Origin: Deroplatys truncata
Lineage: Eukaryota; Arthropoda; Insecta; Mantodea; Mantidae
NCBI GenBank assembly: GCA_030765065.1
Contig: CM060977.1
Span: 156,684,052-156,748,051 of the forward strand
Direction: 5' to 3'
Length of the DNA: 64,000 bases
Positions within the stretch are counted from its first letter, which is position 1, and each line of letters begins with the position of its first letter. Both the position numbers and the translations under genes were made by a program. The notes under the pieces are model-generated. The model was not told the origin of the DNA, searched no databases, and worked only from the letters and a program-made list of their open reading frames with translations. This document shows, in pieces, positions 36,605 through 49,665 of the stretch.

Positions 36605-36972
36605 AATATTACTGCACAAAAATTTAGAACACGTTAAAATACACAATATATGTCATATAATTTTTTTGTTTGCTTTTTTTTGTGAGGTGAACCATTTCCG
36701 AGATATTCCTTGTTATGTATTTGAATTTTCAACTCTTATACTTTTTCTCAAATGGGAATTTGTTATTCATTGTTTTTATGTCCTGGACATGCAAGACAAT
36801 GGAATGCTCTACATAGCAACCAGCGCTTAAAAGATTTGAGTATCCTTAAAGCCTATCATATTCTGTAAATGTTTATCTCGATTAATATGAAATAGATGGA
36901 GAATAATCGTTTGTAAAAATAGTTTGTACAAGAGTAGAAAAAGTCATGTGAGTGCAACACATCAGATTTTTT
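35265..36972 (+). repeat. HINE family copy F (host), split by copy G
   Basis: Left part 35265-35380 (ACTCTCTCTCTACTACAT to aaagcattttt). Right part 36244-36972 (gaagcatgtctgcg to ACACATCAGATTTT). The two flank copy G exactly at the family's internal GCATTTTT/GGAAACATG position. It carries an (AG)n run at 36562-36601. Confidence 0.88.
35381..36243 (+). repeat. HINE family copy G, full-length reference copy
   Basis: Reference description of the family, about 860 bp, non-coding. Left end ACTTTCTCTACTACGTATAC directly after a T-run. A short GT tract at 35507-35535. Right side GTAGAGAAAGT (inverse of the left 11-mer), then ATGTG-AGTGTAA-CACAT able to form a hairpin, then CAGATTTTT. A left terminal repeat, an inverted partner lying about 25 nt inside the right end, a 3' hairpin, an internal microsatellite and insertion in T-runs without target duplication match Helentron-associated elements (HINE/DINE-1 type). 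Rolling-circle mobilisation is inferred from this architecture; no Rep/helicase gene is in the window. Confidence 0.8.
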
Positions 36973-37014
36973 TGTTTATATACCCTCTACAAACTAGTCT
37001 TAAGGAAGCTTCCT

Positions 37015-37145
37015 GCTTTCTCTGCTATGTATAGTAGGTAAGCAGGGGAAGCATTCATTCCACCCAAAAATTCGATACGGAAATTTCACCGGAAATACAT
37101 GATTTGAGGCCACCTGAATCCAAATAAAATATTTTTGAAAACATG

Positions 37146-37181
<36 letters not shown>

Positions 37182-37885
37182 TGTGTGTGTGTGTGTGTCT
37201 GAACACCATACCTCAAAAACGAAAAGTCAGATAAATGCCAAACCCTGTATTTGGGGTTAGTACCTTCCAAAGATGCGACACGAAGATTTTAAATAAAATC
37301 CCCCCACCCCACACTACCCTTTACACGGAAGAGTTTTCGAAATTTGTGATTTTTTAAAAAATGGCCCTAACAATTTTGATAAAAAGCCATATATTAAAGA
37401 TATGTATATTACAAACAAAATGAATATCAATCTTGAATTTTCTGGGAATAGCCTGTGATGTCCACTTCATTTGGAAGAAATTTTGTATAATGTTATAACT
37501 GGTAAACTTTAAGCGAAAGACGAAAACATACTACACAAAAAGTGTACTTCTCTTAAAAACACACAATTTATTTCAAATAAGCTTTTTTTTCCTGTGGCAT
37601 AAGAAATTTCTGCGATATCTGTTATTTAACGTTCGAAATGTTAGTTTCTTGGTTATTCTCTTAAGTTTTGTCAGCATTCAGTTCTTTCTCGCGATTGCGT
37701 GAAAACAGTATGGAATTAAAAGGCCAGCGTATAGTGTCCAGTTCTTAAACATTTGACTATTGCTGTGCTCTTTGTACCTATAACGAAATCTGTAATGAAG
37801 CTATTTTTACAAAGGCTTATTTGAATTAAAGTGTAGTAGGCAAAAAATGAGCTTTGGTAATAATAGTTTGTAGTAAAGTAATCAA
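37015..37885 (+). repeat. HINE family copy H
   Basis: Left end GCTTTCTCTGCTATGTATAG; (GT)n at 37149-37198; right part diverged and lacking a clean hairpin. Confidence 0.75.
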
Positions 37886-37889
37886 TATA

Positions 37890-39110
37890 AAGCTTCTCGG
37901 AGTTCTGCAAGACCTGATAGATGGCAGAATTGTCTTCAACTATGATGTACTGTGCTGCCATCTCTCCACTTCCGCATGAAACTCATCTCCTTGACCTTCA
38001 GACGTCGCTTCTTTAACCAGTGGATTTTTTATTTAATAAGCTTATTGGCCAGATAAATCAGTATATACAGCTAGATAATTACACGGTTACAAGATTCTAA
38101 ATTGTATAAATTTCTAAGTAATACATTTCAAGGATTACAAAATTTCAAATATTCCAACATCTAGATTTTGTTCTGTGATTGATACTATATATGGAAGTTC
38201 CATTTAACTTTGCCCCGTATCTCTTAACGGTCACGTGCAGTCCTTCCATTAGCTGCTGACGTTGAATAGATTATGTGATGCAAAATGTGTAGTTGCTTAT
38301 TTAATATGATCATTTTATATCAATAGCGGGAGGAAGCACTTTTGGTTGTGGCTAATGAAGTGCTGCTTGCCATAATTATAATGATTTGTGTGAGCTGATA
38401 CCTGCTTTCGTACATCGCAGTTGTGCCATATTCCTGCATGTATATTATGGAAAACGGATTATGAATATTGATATCTGTGGAATCATTTAAATTATATATT
38501 ATATCACATGCAAATGTTATTTTATAACATAATTAATGAAAAATTTAACGACAATATAGTAGCAATAAAGAACACAATAACCTCGAAAATCGCCATTAGA
38601 GAGAACTTTTGTCGAACCTCTTGGAAACTTTCGCCCTAGTTTAGAAACCCATGGCACAGGTCACCCAAAACTTATGCATGTTCATTTCATCACCAAACAT
38701 GAAACTTCTAAATGTTACTTAAACAATAATACACATAGCAACAAGATAACTAATTTAACTGACACCAAGATTAAAAACTACAGAATACCCAGAACTCCAC
38801 AGAACAATAGAAAATACGTAGGTTTTTTTTTAAAAATTGACTACATTCCTCAGCAAACGACTCATTCAACTAACTCTAGTGTACTATATCTTATTTCTAC
38901 ACTAAACTTTTGTACTAAACATGTCAAATACCTCCTCATATATTAATAAATTCAGTACACATTACTTATCGATTTAACTAACAAATTATTGCTAATTTGC
39001 TCAACAGAAATTATTAGAGTTTCATATGATATTACATGCTCCATAGTGTATTGTTTTATCTAAGTCACTATAAGATCTAGGCTCTCTTAGGTACTATAAA
39101 TAAATATATT
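37890..39110. other. No gene recognised
   Basis: AT-rich DNA between HINE copies, with no assignable motif. Confidence 0.35.
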
Positions 39111-39116
39111 TAAAGA

Positions 39117-39483
39117 AATTTTAAAGGATTTCAGCTTCTAATTGCAGAAAATTTAGGATATAAATTTATTTTATGTCTGCTTAGTAATTTAAATGAATAT
39201 TTTAATGAACATATTTAGAACGATTTAGACAAAATAAAAAGAACACAAGAACTTTCATGTAAAGAGTTGCTTTAGAGTGGGAGAATTTCGGTGAAAATAT
39301 TTCCTTATATCCTTAGTAGATGCTCGGCAACTTAATATGCACCCCATTTCTACTTTCTCTACTACTTCCAATAAGAAGGGGAAGTATTGTACTCCACCCA
39401 AATATCCGATGTCAAGATTTCACCGGAAATACACGTTTTGAGGCTCCTTGAGCAAAGAAAAAAAAGCATTTTTAGAAAAAGGT

Positions 39484-39523
<40 letters not shown>

Positions 39524-40270
39524 AGCATAATTCTAAAAAAAAAATTGAATAAATACCAAACTTGGTATTTACTTTCTCTATCTTCCAAAGATGCGACACA
39601 AAGATTTTCAAGAAAATACTCCCACAACAAACTACCCTTTACATGGAACATTTTTGAAACTTCGGATTTTCTGAAAAATGGTTATGATTGTTATTAAAAT
39701 ACATGCATTAAATATATTTACATTACAAAGAAATGTATATATTTTCAATTCTTTGGGAATAGTTTATAAAAACCTCTTGGTTCGGAAGGAAATTTATATA
39801 ATCTTGCATAACCGGGAAACAAGCGATAGACGAAAACGTACTACACAAAAATGCATTCTCTTTAAAACACAATTCATTTCAAATAACTTTTTTTGTAGCA
39901 TTTCCGAGACATCCGTTATTAATGGTTTGAATTGTTCAATACTGAGCCATTCTTTTAATTCCTTGTCACTTTTCAAATGTTTCTCGCGATATCAGTAAAG
40001 AATTTGGCATTTTAAGGCTAGGGTATAGCGTCCAGTTCTTAAACATTTGACTACTGCTATTCCCTTTGCACCTGTAACGAAATGTGCAACGCAGATATTC
40101 CCGAATATTTCTCGATTAAAATGAAGTAGATAGGGAAATAAACTTTCGTAAGAATAATTTGTATATACACTAATAAGGAAAGAGCGCGGAGAAAGTTATG
40201 TGAATGCAATACATCAGATTTTTCGTTTTTCAGTTATACTGCTATCCCTTACATATTGAGACACAATATC

Positions 40271-40313
<43 letters not shown>

Positions 40314-40440
40314 ACACACAAGCCTTTTGTAAATGTGTTTTTATTCGAAGGGCCTGAAAACGTGTATATCCAGTAAAATCAGGTATCAAAATTTTGGGTG
40401 GAATACAGCACCTCTACTATAGGTAAATGGAAGAGCAGGG
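39117..40440 (-). repeat. HINE family copy I (host), split by copy J
   Basis: Left part about 39117-39351 (catgtaaagagttgctttag..., up to caccccatttc). Right part 40224-40440 (cgtttttcagttatactg..., CT and CA runs at 40261-40318, to aggtaaatggaagagcag). Together they read as one reverse-oriented, end-truncated copy. Confidence 0.75.
39352..40223 (+). repeat. HINE family copy J, nested in copy I
   Basis: ACTTTCTCTACTACTTCC start, (GT)n at 39488-39520, right end ACATCAGATTTTT. Full length. Confidence 0.85.
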
Positions 40441-41088
40441 AAAACTGGTTAAGTATTAGAACCTAGGGAAGAGAATCTCTAAATACGATCCCGTTCTATG
40501 TGCTTTCAACCCCAAATAAATTATTATTACCAACTTGTCTTTATAGGTGTGCTAAGTTACTGGTTACCTCAACTTGAAGCAGGCTGCAAATCAAGGTCTT
40601 CCGGTATATTCATGGAAAACGCCAAATGCCAAATAATTGGCGGTAGCCAGTCCACTATGCAAGAAAGAATTTGTTACAAAATGCGAAACATTGTTACTAA
40701 TATAATGCAGAGCTGGAGAAAACTCGCATTACAGATTGCTTAGTTAGTATTTTCCTGGGGAATCGAATATATCATTTTGCAATCGAATGTACATCGACAT
40801 AAACCTAAATTATCAGCAAGCAGGCATATTGTGGCGACCTCTTACGCCGGACGAACTCGTTATCTTGTTGTAGTGGTAGACTCTGCAGTTATCCGACCGA
40901 CAGGCATCATGACGAAAGACAGTATTGAAGAAGGAGTACACAAGCTGCAGTTCTGTAAAGTACATCTGGACCTCAGCTTCACGGATATTTCTTACCATGT
41001 TCCACTCAACAAAGGTATGTACCATTGTATTTTATCTCGGCTCTCCTAGACGAGAGCGAAAAATTTACGAAATGTTTTATCTTTTTAG

Positions 41089-41890
41089 CTTCCCTACCAC
41101 GTGCATTGTGTTTGTATACATAGGTATTGCATTCCACCCAAAACTTCGATACCCAGATTTCACCGGAAACACGTTTTGAGACTCATTGAAACTAAAAGAA
41201 GTATTTTTAGAAAAAGCTTTGCATGTGTGTGAAAAAAACATAACTCAAAAACGAAAAGTCGCATAAATATCAAACTTGGTACTTAGTTCAGTATCTTCCA
41301 TAGATGTAATATGAAGGTTTTCAAGAAAATCCCCACCATTAACTACCCTTTAGATGAAATATTTTTCAACATTTTGATTTTCTAAAAATGTTTCTAACGA
41401 TTTTGATTAAAATACATGTTGATATTTCCATGACAAATACAATGTATATCTTGAATTTTCTGGGAATAGCCTGTGAAGTCCTCTTTATTTGTAAGGAATT
41501 TTATATTATCCTGTATAGTGTAGTAAACGTTAGCGATAGACGAAAACGCACTGTATAAAAAATGCAGATCTTTTTAAAACATACAGTTTATTTAAAATAT
41601 TTTTTTAGCATCAGCCATTTCAGAGATATCCGTTATTAATGGTTCGAATTGTTAAATACTTTATCATTCTTTTAAAGTCCTGTGGATTTTCATTTATTTC
41701 TAAAACATTTGACTATCGCTGTTCCCTTCGTACCGTAACGAAATGTGTAATATAGCTATTTCTGCAGATGTTTATCTCGATTAAACTGAAGTAGATAGAA
41801 AAATAAACTTTCGTAAGAATAATTTGTACATGTATTAATAAACGATAGGAGGTAAAGAAAGTTATGTGAATGTAACACATGAGATTTTTT
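41089..41890 (+). repeat. HINE family copy K
   Basis: Diverged left end (CTTCCCTACCACGTG). Central sequence is typical. Right end GTAACACATGAGATTTTT. Confidence 0.8.
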
Positions 41891-42119
41891 TATTTTGTGT
41901 TAATTTCCTTAAAATTCCGCGATCCATTTAGAAAATTAACTAATGCATATTTTTTTAAAATTTAGGAAAGCTTTTCACACTTATATAATTACAGAACAAC
42001 TATAAAAAGTGCGAACGTTAATAAACTAATTTCATACAAAACTTAAATTCCCTTCATAATAAATGCATTATTATTATTGTTATTATTATTATCATCATTA
42101 TTAATGTATCTAGAAGATT

Positions 42120-42800
42120 TCGTTCTTCTTCCTTTAAAGTATTAGGGCCCTATGGCCTGTTACGTCCACACAGTTGAATTTTCAACCCAATGACCTGAAG
42201 ATCTTCCCATTTGGACGATAGTGAAGCATGGCGTTTGGAATTCTATTTGCACGCATTCGATGCAGGTGATTTAAAGCCTTTTTTCTAGTAAAGGTTCTAA
42301 TTGTGTTTTTCCATTGTTTCCTCGTTATGTTTATGATCCCAATTGGCAGGTATATCCTGCTGTGTATTTCATAAATTTTATTTCATTAGAAGTTATTCTG
42401 CCTTCATTTGTCTTTCTTAATGCTCATAACAAAGTACATACAGCGAATTCTACTATGCCTTTGTACGAAGGAAGGTTTCACAACGTTATTAATTTATGTT
42501 TTTATCTATTTATGAGCTTTCTGTGAAGTTTTTACTTCATTGAAAAAGCATAATGTGCATCCGAAATATGTAAATGAATTTAAGGCAAGATTTTTGAATC
42601 CAAACATATTTTGCTAGTACAGGGTATTTTCTTGAGAAAGTGAACTTCTGTTTTTATTTATTGATTTTCATATCATACTTAAGACCAATTTTGTTAAAAT
42701 TATGTACAGAACGTTCTAAATCCTCTTCTAAGGAATCTATCATACCTAAATCATCTACAAAGAGTAGAGGGTTTTATAAAGCAAATATGTGAAAACTAAA
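42120..42800 (-). pseudogene. Decayed LINE, reverse-transcriptase C-terminal part
   Basis: The minus strand, across frames, reads LFVDDLGMIDSLEEDLERSV and NFNKIGLKYDMKIN. This is the FADD...NNxxxKYNMxI pattern of RTE-like or related insect LINEs. Further on comes DHKHNEETMEKHN, similar to their C-terminal DHKRNEEIxEEL. Many stops. The clade assignment is tentative. Confidence 0.55.
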
Positions 42801-42953
42801 ATGAGTATCCCATTGAACAAATTATGAAATGAACTATAATATGTGTAATATGTATAGAAAGCTGGTGCTGTTTATGAGACATTTTCTCAGAATTTCTATT
42901 GTTTTCACTTTAATGCTTATCAATATTTTCAAATACTTTTTTAAAATAAAAAA

Positions 42954-43183
42954 TCTGATGTGTTACACTGACATGAATTTCTCTACTCTTTTACAAACTA
43001 TTTTTACAAATGCTTATTCTCCATATACTTCATGTTAATCGAGATATCGAGATGTTAATCTTATTGCCAATTTTCTTGTAGATGCAAAGGAAATTGCTAG
43101 GCTTTAAGCTATAGTCAAATATTTTAAGTGGTGGTTGCTATGTGGAGTATTCCATTCTCTTTGCATTACCAGGACAAAAAAAA
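42954..43183 (-). repeat. HINE family copy L, fragment
   Basis: Only the hairpin-end third (TCTGATGTGTTACACTGACATG to gcattaccaggacaaaaa). It abuts copy M in the same orientation. No continuation after M was found, so this may be a tandem or truncated insertion. Confidence 0.75.
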
Positions 43184-43985
43184 TCTGATGTGTTACACTC
43201 GCTGACTTTCACTACTCTTGTACAAACTATTTTTACAAACGCTTATTCTCCATATGCCTCACATTAATCGAGATATCGAGATATTAATCTTATTGCTAAT
43301 TTTCTTGTAGGGGAATATGGTAGCTTTTAAGCGATAGTCAAATCTTTTAACCGCTGATTGCTATGTGGCGCATTCCATTCTCTTTGCATGTCCAGGACAT
43401 AAAAATGAATAACGAATTTGAGAAAAAGTACAAGTATTGGAAAATTTAAGGGAATAACAAACAATATCTCGAAAATGGTTCACTCAACAAAAAAATGTAT
43501 ATGACATAAATTGGTATTTTAGCGCGATCTACATTTTTTGTGTAGTAAAATTATGTCTATCTCTTATGATTTACCAGTTATTCAAAAGTCGTTCACAATA
43601 AAGAATACTTTTGGAGACATTCCCAGAAAATTCAAGATATATATTTTATTTGTCATGAAAGTATCTTCAATTAAAATTTTCTAAAAATGTTCCATGTAAA
43701 GGGTAATCTGGGGTGAGGGAATTTTCTTGAAAACCTTCGTGTCGCATCTCTAGAAGATACTGAACCTAAATACCAAGTTTGGCGTTTATCTGACTGTTCG
43801 TTTCTGAGTTATGCTGTTCACAGACACACACACACACACACAGACACACAGACGGACATGTTTCCAAAAATGCTTTTTTTGGATTCAGAGGGTATCAAAA
43901 CATATATTTCCGGTGAAATCTCGGTATCGAATTTTTGGGTGGAATACAATACTTCTCCTACTTACTATACATAGTAGAGAAAGTA
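43184..43985 (-). repeat. HINE family copy M, full length
   Basis: TCTGATGTGTTACACTC start, CA tract at 43822-43850, ends CATAGTAGAGAAAGT. Confidence 0.85.
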
Positions 43986-44299
43986 AAAAGAATAATTGTT
44001 TCCGCGCATAATGACATTTTAACCAAGTAATGCTATCTTGGGTATTTATAACAAACTTTCCTATCTTTGTATGAAATATTTCTTACCTTGGTTTTCTTGT
44101 TCTGGGTGAAGGGAAGAACCTTCTAACAAAATAATCCCTTTTCAGAGTGTGACACGTATAATTGATCAGTGATCACTATATTAGAAATTCAGTGTAACTT
44201 TGGGGATATTGGAAGTAACTTTAAAGACATATTCCAAAACACCGTTGAAAGTCTGTTGCAGTAGATATAATTCTTGGCTTGTAACGAACACAAAGTAAA

Positions 44300-44700
44300 T
44301 GTTCGTTAAACTGAAGTAAGGAAGCATCTTACTACAAATTCGATCGGGAGATTTCAAAGGAAATTTATATTTTGAGGCGCCAAATCAAACATATTACGAA
44401 GAAAATTAGTGTAACTCAAATAAATCTCAGATAATACATATAAGTTAGAAACCCAAACAAAACCTAGAAAACCATTAGAAAATTGCTTCCAACCCAGACA
44501 AATTTAGAAATATTTTCATTATCTTTTCCTATTCTGAAAATAATTAACGATTCTAATTAAAATATCCAAAGTATCAGATTTTGGCTATAGAACAAAACCT
44601 GTATTTTTAATTTCCTGTAAATTTGGAATGAAATTATTTTTATTTTCGTTGAACCTTCTGGTATATCTCGTGTCACGTGTATCTAGGAACCAATATTGGT
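44300..44700 (+). repeat. HINE family copy N, very diverged
   Basis: Weak but collinear match: ttcgatcgggagatttcaaaggaaatttatattttgaggcgcc corresponds to the family segment after the left end, and later blocks follow in order. The oldest-looking copy. Confidence 0.45.
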
Positions 44701-45087
44701 CATTTCCGAATGTTCACAGAAGACGACCAAAGTAGAGAAACCAGGCTCAAATTCTCGAATAAGTCATTGATCGTAAAAAGTAGTAGGCATATTAATGAAC
44801 TCTGTATTTTCCTACAGTGAGTTTTTGTTTATGGTATCCCAGATGTATAAAACTAATGCAAAGGGTTTCTCAGACTCTTTAGATACAGAAAATTGAAAGC
44901 AAACCTTTAGTTTGTCATGTCAATATATCAAAGATATGATATTTTAATAAAAATAAAGATTTTTTGGGGGGAATGAAAATAACGACGTTTTTCTTTAATT
45001 GTGGTAAGAATTTAATTAAAACCGTAGCCTTTTATCTTTAAAATATGCCTTGCCAAAGTACTGCGTAATTTGGTACGTATCGCTTTT

Positions 45088-45208
45088 ACTTTCTCTACCG
45101 GTACGTAGTACGAGGTAGGTAGAGAAGTATTGTATTCTATCCAAAAATACCAAATCGAAATTTCACAGAAATATGTGAATCAAAGAAAGCATTTTCTAGA
45201 AAAAAGGT

Positions 45209-45257
<49 letters not shown>

Positions 45258-45904
45258 GGAGTGTGTCCATGAACAGCATAATTTAAAAAAAGTCATTAAT
45301 ACCAAAATTGATACTTATGTTCACTATCTTCAAAAGATACGACACGGAGATTTTCAAGAAAATTCCCTAACTCCAAACTATCCATTATATAAAACAGTTT
45401 TCGAAGATTTCGATTTTCTCAAAAATGGCTCCAATATATGGTATTTTAATAAAAATCGTTAAAACTATTTACATGATAAATAAAACATATTTTTAATTTT
45501 CTGGAAAGCCTGTGAAGTCCTCTTTATTCAAGAATTTTGTATAATCTTGTATAGCAGGTAAAGTTTTCGAAATCGATGAAAAGTGCTACATAAAAAATGT
45601 AGAACTTTTTAAACATATAATTTATTTCAAATAACGTTGGCACCAGCATTTCAGAGATATACTTTATTAATGGTTCGAATTATTCAAAACTAGGTCATTC
45701 TTTAAAAGGCTATCGACATGCACTTGTTCCTCCGATTGCATACAAAGGGTATGGAATTTTATGGCCTGCTGCATATAGCGTCCAGTTCTTAAACGTTTCT
45801 GATTAAAATGAAGTAGATAGAAAAATAAGATTTCGAAGAACAGTTCGTATACCGCTATACACTAGAGGGCAGAGAAAGTTATGTGAGTGCAACATATAAC
45901 ATTT
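45088..45904 (+). repeat. HINE family copy O
   Basis: ACTTTCTCTACCGGTACGTAG start; long (GT)n at 45210-45256; right end AGAGAAAGTTATGTGAGTGC. Confidence 0.82.
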
Positions 45905-46148
45905 GTCAATTATGCGTTTCACGCGCGCGCTCTCACCCCCAAATATATTAACACATTTTAGAAAAGCTACCCTCTTTGTAATTAGAGGAACTCAAACCTT
46001 GCATTTCCAATGAAATCTTAATAAAGTTCTTATTTGCGTGCAATGTAACCTCTGCATATAAAATTAAGGAATAAAGAACATGTGATAAAACTCAAAGTTT
46101 GAAAATTGATATATTATTGTGTATTTATCTGATGATAAAGGCTAAAAA

Positions 46149-46950
46149 TCTGATGTGTTACACTTACATGACTTTCTCTACTCTTGTACAAACACTTATT
46201 CTCCATATGCCTCATGTTAATCGAGATGTTAATCTTATTGCTAGTTTTCTTGTAGATGCAAGGGGAATATGGTAGGCTTTAAGCGATAGTCAAATAATTT
46301 AAGAGATGGTTGCTATGTGCAGTATTCCATTCTTTTTGCATTACCAGGACAAAAAATGAATAACCAATTCCCATTTGAGAAAAAGTATTAAGTATTGGAA
46401 AATTAAAGGAATAACAAGCAATATCTCGAAAATGGTTCACTCAACAAAAAAATGTATATGACATAAATTGCGTATTTTAAACGCGATCTACATTTTTTGG
46501 GTAGTAAACTTTGTCTATCTCTTATGGTTTACCGGTTATGCAATACTTTTGGAGACATTCCCAGAAAATTCAAGGTATACGTTTTATTTGTCATGAAAGT
46601 ATCTTAAATATATGATATTTTAATCAAAATCGTTAGAGCCATTTTTGAGAAAATTAAAACTTTCGAAAAATGTTCCATGTAAAGGGTAATCTGGGGTGGG
46701 GGGATTTTCTTGAAAATCTTCGTGTCGCATCTCAGGAAGGTACTGAATCTAAAAATCAAGTTTGGTGTTTATCCGACTGTTCGTTTCTGAGTTATGATGT
46801 TCACACAGACACACACACGGACATGTTTCCAAAAATACTTTTTTTGGATTCAGGAGGCCTCAAAACATGTATTTCCTGTGAAATCTCCGAATCGAATTTT
46901 TGCGCGGAATTCAATGCTTCACCTACTTACTATACATAGTAGAGAAAGTA
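46149..46950 (-). repeat. HINE family copy P, full length
   Basis: TCTGATGTGTTACACTTACATG start; CA tract at 46801-46819; ends TATACATAGTAGAGAAAGT. Confidence 0.87.
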
Positions 46951-47362
46951 AAACCAACAACAACAACAACAACAAAACTGAGTGTATAAATCAAACTCGA
47001 ACGTTTACGGCTATAAATTGTGAAACATTTTATTTATTTCATAGTTTCTATTTATTGTTATAATTAGAAAGTGTAAATGACGCAGAAATTGTATTGTGCA
47101 AGTTGGAGGTAATGAGCAACATGACCTTAGAAAAACTGGTTCCAATTGCAACATGTAATTATCTTGCAGAAATTATTTCAGTCTATGTAGAATGTTAACC
47201 ACTACTAACAAAAGATAATTACTTTTGATAGACGTGAGTCATACAATAAGAAGCACCTTCAGCCACTGTAGGAAGTCATTTATGCAGTAGTAATTATCTT
47301 GGAGTGCAGCAAGGTTACAGTGAGCTCTGGAATATACTGGATGAAAGTATCCACTCATTTAA

Positions 47363-48800
47363 AAGTAGGGGAAGTATTGCATTCCACTGAGATTTCACCA
47401 GAAATATATGTTTCGCGGTGCCTAAATCCAAATAAATCATTTTTGAAAATGCTTTCACCTATGGCTCTAACGATTTTGATAAATACCATACATAAAAGAT
47501 ATATGCATGACAAACAAAACGTATATGTTTTATTTTCTGAGAATAGACAAGGAAATTCACTTCATTCGGAAGGAGTTTTATATAACCTTGTATAACTTGT
47601 AAACGTTAAGCGATAGACAAAAAGGTACCACACAAAAAATTGTAGATCTCTTAAAAACACACAATTTACTTTCATTAAATTTTTTGTGGCATAAACCGTT
47701 TCTGAGATATCCATTATTGAAGGTTCGAATTGTTCATTAGTTTTTACTTTCTCTACTACGTATAGTAAGTAGGGGAAGTATTGTATTCCACCCAAAAATT
47801 CAATACCGAGATCTCACTGAAATCCAAAAAAAGCATTTTTGGAAACATATTCGTGTGTGTGTGTGTCTTTGTGTGTTTGTGTCTAACTGTCTGTGAACAA
47901 CATAACTCAGAAACGAACAGTCGGATAAACACCAAACTTGGTTTTTAGAATTTTTACCTTCCTGAGATGCGACAGAAGGTTTTCATGAAAATCCCCACAC
48001 CCCAGATTACCCTTTACATGGAACATTTTTCGAAAATTTTAATTTTCTCAAAAACGGCTCTAACGATTTTGTTTAAAATATCATATGTTTAAGAGACTTT
48101 CATGAAAAATGAAATGTATATCTCGAATTTTCTGGGATTGTCTCCAAAAGTATTCTTCATTGTGAACGACTTTTGCATAACTGGTAAACCATAAGAGATA
48201 GACAACATTTTACTACACCAAAAATGTAGATGGCATTAAAATCATATACATTTTTTTGTTGAGTGAACCATTTTCGAGATATTGCTTGTTATTCCCTTAA
48301 ATTTTCCAATACATATACCTTTTCTCAAATTCGGTATTCAATTTTTTTGTCCTGGTAATGCAAAGAAAATGGAATACTCCACACAGGAACCAGCTCTTAA
48401 AATATTTGACTATAGCTTAAAGCCTCCAATTCCCCTTGCATCTATTAGCGATAAGATTAATATCTCGATATCTCGATTAACATGAAGCATATGGAGAATA
48501 AGCGTTTGTAAAAATAGTTTGTACAAGAATATAGAAAGTCATGTGAGTGTAACACATCAGATTTTTCGTTTAGTCCCATCGATTTTCAGTTGTTTCTCGT
48601 GATTGCATGGAAACAGTATGGAATTTTAAGGCCAGCATATAGAGTCCAGCTCTTAAACAATTGACTATCGCTGTTCTCTTTGTATCTATAACGAAATGTG
48701 TAACGTAGTTATTTTTGCACAGGTTTATTTAGATTAAATGTAGTAGCTAGAAAATAAGCTTTACTAAGGTTAGTTTGTATATTCACTTCTCGCTGCTGTC
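47363..48800 (+). repeat. HINE family copy Q (host), split by copy R
   Basis: Left part 47363-47745 (aagtaggggaagtattgc to ttcgaattgttcattagttttt). Right part 48567 to about 48800 (cgtttagtcccatcgattttcagttg onward). The break falls in the family's gttcgaattgttca...tttt segment. Confidence 0.78.
47746..48566 (+). repeat. HINE family copy R, nested in copy Q
   Basis: ACTTTCTCTACTACGTATAG start after a T-run; GT tract about 47851-47880; ends ACACATCAGATTTTT. Very close to copy G, so probably a recent insertion. Confidence 0.88.
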
Positions 48801-49009
48801 GTATGAACAACATAATAAGTTGCGATTCATACTCACTCCTCCTCTTTACATTTAAATAATTCCTATACAGTCCTACCAAATATATAAGAAACATTAAATT
48901 GAGCGTTATTTATGGACGCTCTTTAGCTGCTGTGGTACTTGGCGTCCCATTCTATATTTGGAGTGAAAGACCAGTAATTTTGCTCGGAGGCCACTTTATC
49001 AGGCTTTAT

Positions 49010-49115
49010 CCCTTCAGAAGGAAGCCATGGTAAGGGTTTTTACGCCCGGAAAAATACATCGCCTTCCCCCGGGTAGGAACCTACGACCTTGGGAACCGGA
49101 AGACGACCAACCAAA
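49010..49115 (-). repeat. tRNA-derived SINE fragment
   Basis: The minus strand has GTCGTCTTCCGGTTCCCAAGG and GTCGTAGGTTCCTACCCG, resembling the anticodon-arm side and B box of a tRNA-headed SINE. Boundaries uncertain. Confidence 0.35.
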
Positions 49116-49665
49116 TGTATAAAAATATTCCCCATGAACTAATATGTTCGTACTGACATAATCCATGCTTGTACTATTCTGCAATATTCCACACATGCTG
49201 CGCAGCGCCTTATTAGGCGGTAATGTTGAGGTTACCCAAAAACCATTTTGTCTTCTACATTTATTCATAACTAATTTATTTTCGTGCGGAAAATCCTTCT
49301 TTGGCTATAGCCATGACACTTTGCAGTATGACATATACCATCTCACAATCACTACAGATAACTCTGCTCCTACCACTACAAAGAGATAAGGGCTTATTTC
49401 GCCCCTAAGGCTGTTAAGGGCGATGCTCCACTTTAGCTACCCGGAATTGATTTGGGCTCTTATTTTCGTGTTAATTTTGGTCGGTCACATTTGTAGTAAG
49501 GATTGACGCCATCGTTGCTTTCTCTACTACGTAGCGGAAGTATTGTATTCCACACAAATTCCGTGTCGAGATTTCATGGAAAATATGCTTTGATGTCCCC
49601 TAAACCCAAGAAAAAGCATTTTTAGGAAACGTTCGTGTGTATCTATGAATAGCATAACTAAAAAA

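Noticed and set aside
37000-37270. Frames with HTHTHT runs
   Set aside because: Translations of the GT microsatellite in HINE copies. The same applies at 43811, 45130, 46670, 50337 and 51766.
40498-41049. Two 80-90 codon plus-strand frames
   Set aside because: No motif, no splice context and no homology I recognise; probably chance frames between repeats.
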